Below, piece after piece: positions 8,301-16,768 of a stretch of DNA of 27,252 nucleotides; within the stretch, counting starts at the first letter, position 1, and every line of letters begins with the position of its first letter. The stretch lies in NCBI GenBank assembly GCA_001430745.1, contig KQ481977.1:532986-560237 (forward strand), read 5' to 3'. A program made the position numbers and the translations under genes. This DNA comes from Auxenochlorella pyrenoidosa (Eukaryota > Chlorophyta > Trebouxiophyceae > Chlorellales > Chlorellaceae). Below the pieces are notes generated by a model that worked only from the letters and a program-made list of their open reading frames with translations, searched no databases and had not been told where the DNA came from.

Positions 8301-10824
8301 CAGGCGCGGCGAGACCCGCGCAGCTTGCATTCTGCTGCGCAAGCATGGCACGGCGGAAGGGGGCAGCGGCAGCGGGGGCAGCGGCGGCGGCGGCACCGGT
8401 ACGCCCTCACTTTTCGTGGCACTTCTTCACCAGCCGCATGGGCAGCACGCAGGCCGTGTCCACCGCCGCCAGCGGCACCTGCGCAGGCAGCTGCTCTGCC
8501 AGCGCCTGCACAAGGCAGACGGGCAGGGTGGCATCAGGGGATCAGGCACGATAAGGCACATGGACAATGGGGCCAGCATGCCAGACCAGCGCAGGCAGGG
8601 CAGCGGCGGCGTCGGCAGGCGGGTCGGTGGGCAGAGAGCTGGATTGGCAGCGCCGGCACTGGCCCAAAGACATGCAGCACGAGGCCGGGGGTCACAGCAA
8701 GATGATGCAGCCACAGCCAGGCCTGCAAAGACTGCGCAGCGCCCGCACCAGCAGCCAGTCGGCATCGGGTGGAACCGGCATGTCCTCAGTGACCACTAGC
8801 GCCGCCCCAGAGGCCAGGCGCAGCAGAGCCTGCCAGCCGGCTACAGGGCAGCAGGAGGGGCGCAGAGAGGGGCACAGAGTGGCGTCTTGGGTGGGTGGGG
8901 CGGGGGCCAGGGCGGGAGCAGCGGCTGCGGGGACACCGGCGCCTGGGCAGGTGTGCAGGCGTTAGGTTTCAGGCAGTCCACCCTCCTGCCTGACTGCCCT
9001 GCATGGATGCCGCAGCCTCGGGAGGCAGGCATGGCAAGAAAGGCTCTTGTAATGCTAGGAATCACTGCGTCGCTGCCATCCCCAGGGCTGACCAGGGCTG
9101 ACCTGTCTGGCGGAAGCTGGGCGGCGGTTGGAAGCTGAAGGAGGGGGAGTAGGGGTCTGCGGCCGCCCTGCCCGCCGGCGCAGCGTCCGCGCCCGACGCA
9201 GCCGCGCCGCCGCCGACAACAGCAGTGTCCTGCCCCTCTGCCGGATCCCCCGCATCCTCCGCGCCCTCCACGTACACAAGCAGCTCGACGCCCTGCACGT
9301 CAAGGCACGTCGAGAAAAGCGCTTGTCATGAGCGCATCGATGGAGAGCCTGGGGCAGCAGCCGACTTGGCTGCCTGCTTCTCACTGCCTTGCCCAGGCAT
9401 ATATCGGCCGCCCGCTGCCCTTGCCGCAAAACTCTGCTTGGGCGCTAAGCCGTGGCCGCTGCGGCGCCAGCCCAAACAGCTTTAGCAGGTGTCCAGAGGT
9501 GCCGCCAGGCAGAGCGCACGGGGATGGCTCCTGGGGCAGCCACCTTAGCCAGCGGTCCAAAACAACCCCACAGACTCGGCTCAAGGGCGGCGCACCCGTG
9601 GCCCCGCACCCCCACACACACCTGGCCCCGCAGCTCGGCCTGCGCGTCCCGCAGCCCCTCCAGCAGGAAGGCCCAGCGCCGGGAAGAGGCGTAGGGGTGG
9701 GAGGCCAGCAGGAAGGAGGCGGCCAGCAGGGGGAGGCCCAGGGAGGCGGCTGCTGCTGCGGCGGCGTCCAGGGCTGGGTTCTCGTGCCCCCGCACAGCCG
9801 TCTTCATCCAGTAAAGAACGTAGGAGCCAGCAGGGTGCTCTGCCTGCTGTCCCTGCTGCGCCTGCCCCGCCTGCTGCGCCTGCCCCGTCTGCTGCGCCTG
9901 CCCCGTCTGCTGCGCCTGTCGCGGCACCATGCACACCCGCTCCCGCAGCAGCGGCGGCAGCGACTGCAGCCAGGCCTGGTCCCCGGGGGCCTGCTGCGCC
10001 TGCTGTGGCTGCTGCGCCGGCGCCCGCTCTCCGCCAGTGCTGTCCACGTGCATGGTCTGTGGGCCGTCATGCTGCCCCTGGTCGGGCGAGGCTCCAGGCG
10101 CGCCCTCCCCCGGTGTGCCCTCGCCCCCTTCCTCAGCATCCCCCAGCTGCTCCCCCTCCTCCTGCACCTGCCCCTCCTGCTGCTGCCTGCTGAAGTAGGA
10201 GGCAATGGAGCGCTGCTCTCGCAGCTGGCGCCGCCGCTCGCGCTCCGCCTCCAGCCCGGCCAGGCTGCCCCACTTGGCGATGGCCGCCTTCTCCAACTGC
10301 TCCTGCAGCAGCCACACAGGGACGCCTTCAGTCCTAGAAAACCCCAGAAATGGAAGTGCCTGGGCAAAATGCGAGTGCAGCCGTTTGAAGCCACACCCAG
10401 TCCAGAACGGAGCAATGGTCACTTCTCAGGCGGCTCCTGCAGCCGCCCACGCATTCGCACACAAGCCAATGTCACGGCGGTTGTGTGCCCGGTGTTGCCA
10501 AGGCGTGCCTGCTGAGCTCGGCACGGCGCCGCCCGCCCACCTTTTGAAAAAGCTTCATAGGTGGGCCTCGCCGCGCCCGTGGGTTGGGCCTTTCCTCGCA
10601 TTCCAACCCCTCCAGCTGAGGGGGCAAGGGAGGGGATCAGCATGGGAGTGTGGCCTGGGGTGGTGCCACCAGAGGGTGCCGGCAGAAGGTGACAGTGATG
10701 GAAATTGCGGTCCCTCCAGCAGCGCCGGCATCACATATATCTTCACCTCGCTGTCCTTGAGACAAAAGAGCGTTTTAGCCTGCGTCTTGGCCACCCATTT
10801 GCTGCGGTCGAGCCGAGGCGCCAT
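5332..10824 (-). CDS. XPA C-domain / photolyase-cryptochrome fusion protein
   Basis: Fourteen exons join in frame (minus strand, transcription order): 10824-10747, 10615-10541, 10302-9622, 9292-9103, 8840-8749, 8505-8411, 8212-7880, 7674-7591, 7243-7170, 6809-6725, 6485-6355, 6048-5970, 5727-5648 and 5453-5332 (TGA). They give 732 residues. Residues 1-76 match the XPA C-terminal DNA-binding domain: KTQAKTLFCLKDSE, then PNPRARRGPPMKLF, then AAIAKWGSLAGLEAERERR. No XPA zinc finger is visible. QRSIASYF (81-88) fits a PIP box. A Gln-rich linker reaches about 211. The photolyase alpha/beta domain starts at YVLYWMK (212). The FAD-binding helical domain shows GTSRLSAYHHWG (533-544), FLVWREIGFN, WWDAAQRQL (628-636), GELHNW (640-645) and LDGCDPASYAGVLWCFG. 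The last motifs resemble class II and plant photolyase-like groups. The likely role is light-driven pyrimidine-dimer repair in the nucleus; substrate class is uncertain. The intron between 6048-5970 and 5727-5648 is GC-AG. Confidence 0.88.
6824..6949. repeat. Direct repeat of 37 bp within an intron
   Basis: Two near-identical 37-base copies at 6824-6860 and 6913-6949 share GCTCAGCGGCAG and TGGGCAGGGC. They differ at only a few sites and lie 89 bp apart. Both are in the intron between photolyase exons 7243-7170 and 6809-6725. Nothing suggests a function. Confidence 0.8.
9853..9919 (-). repeat. 18-bp tandem repeat coding for QAQQ[T/A]G units
   Basis: Three to four copies of an 18-base unit (plus strand CTGCTGCGCCTGCCCCGT with small changes) lie in the large third exon of the photolyase fusion. 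Read on the minus strand they encode repeated QAQQTG or QAQQAG. The repeat forms the linker just before the photolyase fold, so length variation would not break a domain. Confidence 0.85.
10192..10215 (-). other. PIP-box-like motif QRSIASYF in the photolyase fusion
   Basis: The eight codons read Gln-Arg-Ser-Ile-Ala-Ser-Tyr-Phe. This fits the PCNA-interacting consensus Q-x-x-[ILM]-x-x-[FY]-[FY] at every defined position. It directly follows a basic helix (ERERRRQLRE) that ends the XPA-like domain and precedes an acidic, disordered linker, a typical setting for a PIP box. Binding to PCNA is inferred from the motif alone. Confidence 0.6.
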
Positions 10825-10872
10825 TCGGGCTGCGCCTCTCAGAGCTCCAAGCAGCTGGAAGATCAGATTAGA

Positions 10873-10882
10873 TGATATAAAC
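10873..10882 (-). promoter_or_regulatory. Possible TATA box of the photolyase fusion
   Basis: The minus strand reads GTTTATATC here, about 50 nt upstream of the presumed ATG at 10824. It is one of few AT-rich spots in the region. If it is the TATA box, the 5' UTR would be only about 20 nt. The overlap with a splice-acceptor-like tract makes this tentative. Confidence 0.3.
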
Positions 10883-11122
10883 TGATCCGGAGTATGCAGC
10901 GCCCGATATGGGTGGCGAAATGGTCGAGCACTGCGGCAGCGCTGTGGCACAGTGGCGACGCCCTGGCCTGCTGGTGGTGGCATGGGTGTACCAATATCCA
11001 TATCCCTATGGGACGACCCCAGTCCCTCCAAAAGGCAACCGCATGGCAAAATGTACCAAGTATAGAAATCAGTTCACAAATTTGAAGGCTAGGGTTTGTA
11101 CCGCTGGTGCCGCTTGTATGGT

Positions 11123-11127
11123 TTACA
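11123..11127 (-). terminator. Candidate TGTAA polyadenylation signal of the MOS1-like gene
   Basis: TGTAA on the minus strand lies about 255 nt downstream of the stop codon at 11381. It sits on the coding strand in a gene-free, less GC-rich stretch, which suits the chlorophyte poly(A) signal. Confidence 0.5.
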
Positions 11128-11380
11128 CAGGCAAGCAGTCCTAGATACAGGATTGATTGGAGTAAAACTGCTGTGCATGCACGTGGCCTGTGCTGCAGCA
11201 GCGCAGGAGGAGCGCCGACAGGCGGGCGCTGCAGGAGCTGCCTTGTGAGCCACCGCTGCGGCTCCGCTGTCCACCCGCCAACATGGCGGGCTGGATTGCA
11301 GCCCCTTGCCAGCAGCCAGGAGGGTACTGCTGCGCACGCGTGCTGCTGCCAAATGTGCTCATACATCAAGCCACCGCTGC

Positions 11381-14300
11381 CTATGGGGCTGCTACAAGGG
11401 GTGCACCATCGCTGCCGGCGGCAACCGAAGCTGCCTGCGAGCTCTGCTGTCCGCCGCGGCCCCCGGCGCCGCCCCGACCGCTGCGCCCACGCCCGCGGCC
11501 CCGCCCGCCGCCAGGCGCGGAGGGCTCGCCTCCCTCGCCAGCAGCAGTGGAGACCGCAGCAGGCGGAGCATCCTTGCTCGCCTCGCTCGTTGCCGCAGCG
11601 GCATCAGGACTGCCGCCGCTGGCCCCCTTGCCGCCCTTGCCCCTGCTGCCACGCGGCTTGCGCTTGCCAGCACTGCCAGCCCCGGCTGCCGAGCCATTGG
11701 CCTCCTGACCCCCGGCGCTGTCTGCCGCTGCCGCTGCAGGCGCAGGCGCCGCCGCTGCTCCAGAGGCAGCCCCGCTGCTGGCCTTGCTCAGCCCAGGTGG
11801 CGGGGCCTGAGCAACGCCGCCGGCCTTCTTGCCGCCCAGGCCTGGCGGCGGGGCGGGGGCTGCTGCTGCGCTGGCGCCCTCCGCCGCTGGTGAGCAGGCA
11901 GTGGCCGCTCCGGGGCGGCGCTTGGGCACCACTAGCACCGCCCTTTTCTTCACCTCCCCATCGCCGCCTGCACGTGCCGCTGCGGCGGCTGGCTGGGGCG
12001 CCTGCTGCTCGGGGGGCTGCGCTGCTGCCAGCGGAGCTGTGGCGCCCGCAGGCTCCTCGCCTGCAGCGGCAGCCTTGTTCTTGCGGCCGCCGCGCGGGCG
12101 CTTTGCCTTGCCTGCGGCGCCGGCAGCGGGAGCCCCCTGGTCGGGGGCAGGGGCGGCGCCGCTGCTTGCCCGCGTCAGGGCCGGCGGTGGCGGCACAGGC
12201 GCCTTCACTGCAATCACCACGGGCGCTGCCGGCGCGGCAGCTGCCGCCTGAGCGGGCGCCTTGCCGCCGCGGCCGCCACGGCCGCCTGGCCGCTGCCCGC
12301 TGGCCTGCGCCGGCGCTGGCTGGGCTGCCGAGCAACGAGGGGGCGGGGGCGGCGGGGGAGCCACCACCACGGGCACAACCCTTGGGCGACGCTGGTTGGC
12401 ATCCTGCCGGCGTCCGGCCTGAGAACACGGGAGAGCAGGGGCAACGGCAGGCACGTGAATGCAAAAAGAACGAATTTAGCAATACGCAGCAACCCTGTCA
12501 AATCATTCCGCACGGCGGGCTGTGAGAGCGGCACGGCTTGGGCCACGCCACAGAGGATGCATGCCAAGCGCAGGAACAGGGCATGAAGGTCCAGGCAGGC
12601 GCTCACCCCCTGCTGCTGCTGTTGCTGCTGCTGAAGCTGCCGGGCACGCTCCGCCGCCTTCTGCTTCATGTAAGCACGCTGCGCCTCGGCCGACAGCGGG
12701 ACGTCAGCCGCCGCAGCAGGCATGGGAGCAGACTGCTCGGCGGCACTGGGCGGTGCCTCAGCATCTACGCTGCCATCAATGGCAGAGGGCAGCTGAATGG
12801 CTCCAAACTGCATCATCGCGTGCGGCTGCTGCTGCACATGCGGCGGGGCCAGCATGCTGCCCGGGGCGGCCAGCGGGGCGGCAGCGTACTGCGCGTGTGC
12901 CCCCGGCACCTGCTGGGGTGGGCCAAAGGTCATGAGGGGCAGCGAGGTGGGGACCAAGGGGGCCGCGGCGTGCTGCTGCTGCCGCTGCTGCTCCAGGGCT
13001 GCGAGCTGCGGATGGCCCAGCAGGCCCGGGTGCATTGCTGCAGAGGGCACGCCCAGCGCGGGCTGCTGGGCGCTGCCCGGCGGCAGCAGGTGCTGCTGCT
13101 GCGCCGACGGCGCCTGGCCACCAAAGTTGGCAACCACCGAGACGGGCGCCCGCTGCTGGGGAGGCAGGTGCGGGTGCAGGTGGGCGGCGCCCACGCCAGG
13201 CATGGGCATGCCAGGCGCGAGCGCAGCGTGCTGCGGCGGCAGCAGGCCGCGTGCAATCGCCTCCATGCCCGCCGCCTGCGGGCCCTGCTGCCGCGGCAGC
13301 CCGCTCGCCGGCATGCCCATCGCATGCTGCTGGGAGGGCGAGCTGAGGTGGTCCATGAGTGATGCCTGCGAGGGCAGGTTCACCGCGGTGCCAGGCTGAG
13401 GGTGGCCATGTGCCACGCCGTTGGGCTGGGGCTCCCGTTTGAGGATACGGGTAGGCTGCTGCTGGAGGGGGTAGCCGGGCTGCATAGGCCCGGGCTGCTG
13501 CTGCTGCTGCGCTGCCGAGCGGGGGCTGAGCACGCTTGGTGGGAGGTGTGCCTGCGGAGGCACCTGCCCCACAGCCTCCAGCTGCTGCCGCTGCTGCAGC
13601 AGCTCGGCGGCATCGGCGAGGCTGCCGGGCTCGCTGCGTGGCATGGAGCTGCCCAGCGTGGCAAGCCGGCTGCTCGCCAGCGTGCTGTCGCTCTGCTGCG
13701 TGGATGCGTTGCTGTGCAGGCTGCTGGTGCGCTCCAGCGGTGCCCCGCTGGGGTGCTGCTGCTGCGGCGGCTGCTGCACAGCGGCATGCTGCTCCGTGCT
13801 GGGCCCGTTAGGTTGCTGCAGGGCTCGGCGCGGTGGCGGCGGTGGCGGCGGCCGTGCAGCGTATGCCGGCGCTGCCAAGCCATCCGGGCCAGCTGCTGCA
13901 GGGCCGGCCGGGCCGCCTTGCTCGGGACCAGCGCTGGGCGGGCCTGCCGGCAGAGGGCCAGGGCTGCGGGCGCGGCGAGGGTACTCTCCCCATTCCCGCT
14001 CATCGCGATACCCGCCGCGCCTGCAGCAGCAGACAGCAAGGCAGCAAGTGTGAACGATCGTGGGTCGGCAGAGACGTGTTGTTCGCATGGCCGCAGGTCA
14101 CAGCTACGCACCACATGAAGCACGCCCGGCAGGGAACCTGTGCTGAATGACCTCTTGAGGGTGCAGGTTCAGGTCACGTCGACCTGGCCCATGCCGCAAC
14201 TGCTGCGCATTGTGCAACCCTGCCCTGCATGCTGCCCCTCGCTTCCATGCTGTCGTCTCACACCTGAAGCCTGGATCCTCGCGCTCGTATGACCCAGGCG

Positions 14301-16097
14301 GTCCGCGAGCATGCCCGTGAGGCCCGCTGTAAGCCTCCCGCTCCTCGTGCCCGTGCCCGTGGTGCGGGTGGGGGCCGTCCCGCTCCCGATCGTAATAGCC
14401 GCCCCGCCGGGGGGGGCCGTATTCGTCCTCGTAGCCGCCGTAGTGCCGCGGTGGTGGGCCGTGCCTGCTTGGACGAGCAAGGATACACAGCGGGTTCACA
14501 AAGATTCGGACGGTTTGACCATGGCATGAGCTGAACTGCAGTGTGCAGACCTGACGCTGTCACGAGCCCACGTGCTGGACTGTAAGAGCTCGGTGCATTC
14601 TCAGTCCTGCCTACCTGTCCCGGTCGCCATAGCGATCGTAACGATCGTAGTGGCCTGGAGGAAGGAGAAAAGGAGACAACTCAATCAATAAAAGCATACT
14701 CAACTTGATGTCTAAAATCTTCGTTCCAAGACATTCAACCGTCCCTTCGATACACATAACAACACGAGCCAGCAGGAGAAATGTGCGTGCTGCAAGTGGC
14801 AGCACAGCGCTGCAGGCAGAGGCGGCAGCGGCCGCGCCAAGCAAAGCCACGCACCCTCAAAGCGCCCGCGCTCGTAGCCATAGCGGTCCTGCGGCGGCCG
14901 CAAGTCGTACTCGGGATCAAACCGCGCATCCTGGCTGCTGGGTCCGTAGTGGTACCGACCGCGGTGAGGGGGCCCATCGGGCGGCGGGCCTGCAGGCAGG
15001 CAGTGCACGTGGCCGGGCATGAGGACAAGGGTCCTTGCCAGCAGAAAGCCTCCTCCGCTATGCTCACGCGCGGTGAGCTGCAGGCCGCGGCACGTGCGCC
15101 CCGCCCTGCTGCAGCGGGCCCCGCAGCGGAAACCAGCATGCTGCCGGAAGCGCCCAAGCCCGTGTGGAAGAGCTGCAGCAGATGTCGCCACAACTGTGGG
15201 GCCCCCAGCAGACGAGCACAGGATGCAGCACCAGGCGCTGCACGCACCAGTGTAGCTGCGCTCATCGGCGTCCCACGGGCGCCGCCGGGGGTCGTCATCA
15301 TACGGGTGCCGCCCAGGGCCCTCGTAAATGGGGTACTCGTGCTGCGCCGCCATCTCCACCTGGTGGCGCGCAGGGGTGGTCTTACGCGCAGATCAGGCAC
15401 GGCTGGTTCGCTGCAGGCACAGCAGCTGGTGACAGAGGCGGCCAGGCTGCAGCACGTGGCAGCGCCTGCCCTGGCGTGCAGCTGAGAAGCGCTGCGCAAC
15501 GCTCGCGCGCAGTGAAGCTGCAGACAAGAAGCACCCACCTGCTTCTTGCGCTCCTCAGGCAGGCCAGCGCCGCCCCAGGCGGGCGCTGGCTGCGCGGGGA
15601 TGGCCCGCTCAGGCTGCTTGCCGGACGACACATCCTCGCCGCCGCTGGTGCCGCCTGCACCACCGCCGGTGGCCCACCCGCCACTCTTGCCGATCAGGTT
15701 CACGGTCGGATCATTGCCGTTGTTCTCCTTCCTGCAGCGCAATGGGGCAGGGTAGCAGGCGGCAAAGCTCAGGTCCTGCCGGAGCGGCAGAAGAGCAGCG
15801 GCACTGCCGGCGGGAAGGCCTGGCAGCACTGGCAGCCCCCCAACGGGTATTATCTGCGCCCTTTAGGCCCGCACTTTGTCACCACTCATATCGGCGGCAA
15901 AAGGGCCCTCACTTTTGGCTGGGCAGGTTGATGGGCTTCGGGGCGGCCACTTTGCCGAGCGAGACCATGCGGCGCTGCCTGCACAGGGCGCAATCAGCAA
16001 AGAGGAGCGGCCGGGGTGAGCAGACAGAGCGGTCGGACGCCGGCGTGATCAGTGGCAAATTGGAACTCACGACTCACCGCGCCGGAGCTCCCATCAT
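11381..16097 (-). CDS. BAT2-N/PRRC2 (MODIFIER OF SNC1-like) disordered RGG protein
   Basis: Nine exons join in frame (minus strand): 16097-16078, 15978-15913, 15731-15539, 15359-15248, 14989-14855, 14654-14615, 14464-14264, 14020-12607 and 12418-11381 (TAG). They give 1072 residues. The N-terminus carries SLGKVAAPKPINLPSQ, then NNGNDPTVNLIGKSGGW. This is the signature of the BAT2 N-terminal domain shared by animal PRRC2 proteins and plant MOS1. Exons 4-8 are Tyr/Arg/Asp/Gly-rich, with YDRYDRYGDRDR and RRGGYYDRERDG runs. Exon 8 is Gln/Pro-rich and ends with a charged helix, AYMKQKAAERARQLQ, plus a polyQ run. The last exon is Ala/Pro-rich with KRPRGGRKNK-type basic patches and RGG clusters near both ends. 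PRRC2 proteins act in translation initiation and stress granules, and MOS1 in expression of an immune receptor gene in Arabidopsis. Which role applies here is unknown. Some internal exon edges in low-complexity parts could shift. Confidence 0.8.
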
Positions 16098-16768
16098 CCT
16101 GGCGGGTCCAGGCAGGGTTCGGCAGCAGCTAGTGCGCGCCAGAGGCTGCAGGCCCAGGATAGGAGAGAGAGGGGCGGTCAGCTTGAAGGCAGACGCCTTC
16201 GTGGCCCGTTCGGGCTTGATCGATGGCCATCGGTACGTAGAGAAGCAGCACCGGTGATGCCTTGGCCGGCCGCTGCCTGCCCCTACCGCTTGTGCCCTCT
16301 CTGCTACTGGAGCCTGGGTTTTGCGCGCGCCTCTAAACACAGAAAAAAGGGGGGCGTGAACGGGGTGAGGGAGACAGCTCTCGGGACCGGGGCTTGGCCC
16401 CAGGAAATCAGGAGCCAGGGCAGCACAGCGTGTCGGCAATTCAGCCCCCGGGAGCCAGGGTTGAATTGGGTGGCAGCAATCTTGTCGGCTGGTCGATCGA
16501 AAATTGGGAAGGCAGGGAAAACAGACGGGCTGCCCTTGTCCAGCCAACCACCCCCACCCGCCACTACTCGAGTTGCACTTCCCGGTACACATCTGCACCC
16601 AGCTGCTGAACATGGAAGGTGTGTTACTTCTCGCACTGCATCCTGCTGAATGTGTTGGCTACCAAGGGAACATCGCTGTGTGCGCCGGGTCTATGCACTG
16701 CCGCCGTAGCATGCGCTCAGCTGCCTGCCTGCCTGCGTGGCCAGCCCTGGCCGCTGCTCATGAATCCA
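16098..16768. other. Intergenic between two minus-strand genes
   Basis: About 670 bases separate the MOS1-like start (16097) from the stop of the CapK-like gene (16769). The right part should be the 3' UTR of the CapK-like gene and the left part the promoter and 5' UTR of the MOS1-like gene. I see no exon with credible splice sites and no clear TATA box or TGTAA on the minus strand. Confidence 0.45.

Larger units (their letters stand above)
10825..11380. other. Intergenic: promoter of the photolyase fusion and 3' UTR of the MOS1-like gene
   Basis: This stretch is less GC-rich than its surroundings and holds no convincing exon on either strand. It should contain the minus-strand promoter and 5' UTR of the photolyase fusion (start codon at 10824). 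It also holds the 3' UTR of the upstream MOS1-like gene (stop at 11381). On the minus strand AAACCCTA at 11090-11097 matches the plant telobox. The TATCATCTAATCTGATCTTCCAG-type tract at about 10856-10878 would also pass as a branch point plus 3' splice site, so a 5' UTR intron is possible. Confidence 0.45.

Noticed and set aside
9853..9919. CRISPR-like regular repeat
   Set aside because: The units are contiguous without spacers and encode in-frame QAQQTG repeats in a eukaryotic exon.
9932..9961. Frameshift or pseudogene suspicion in the photolyase fusion
   Set aside because: The frame stays open through the exon and the downstream exons carry intact motifs, so no break was found.
9328..10515. 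395-residue open frame on the plus strand
   Set aside because: It runs antisense to the XPA-photolyase exon. Its Leu/Arg/Pro runs are complements of Gln/Ala/Gly codons.
5332..10824. Two adjacent genes, an XPA-like one and a photolyase
   Set aside because: One uninterrupted exon (9622-10302) contains the end of the XPA-like domain and the start of the photolyase fold, and all 13 introns keep phase across the whole model.
11107..12525. 472-residue open frame on the plus strand
   Set aside because: It lies antisense to the last MOS1-like exon and its 3' UTR. Its composition is explained by the opposite strand and it has no start context or splicing.
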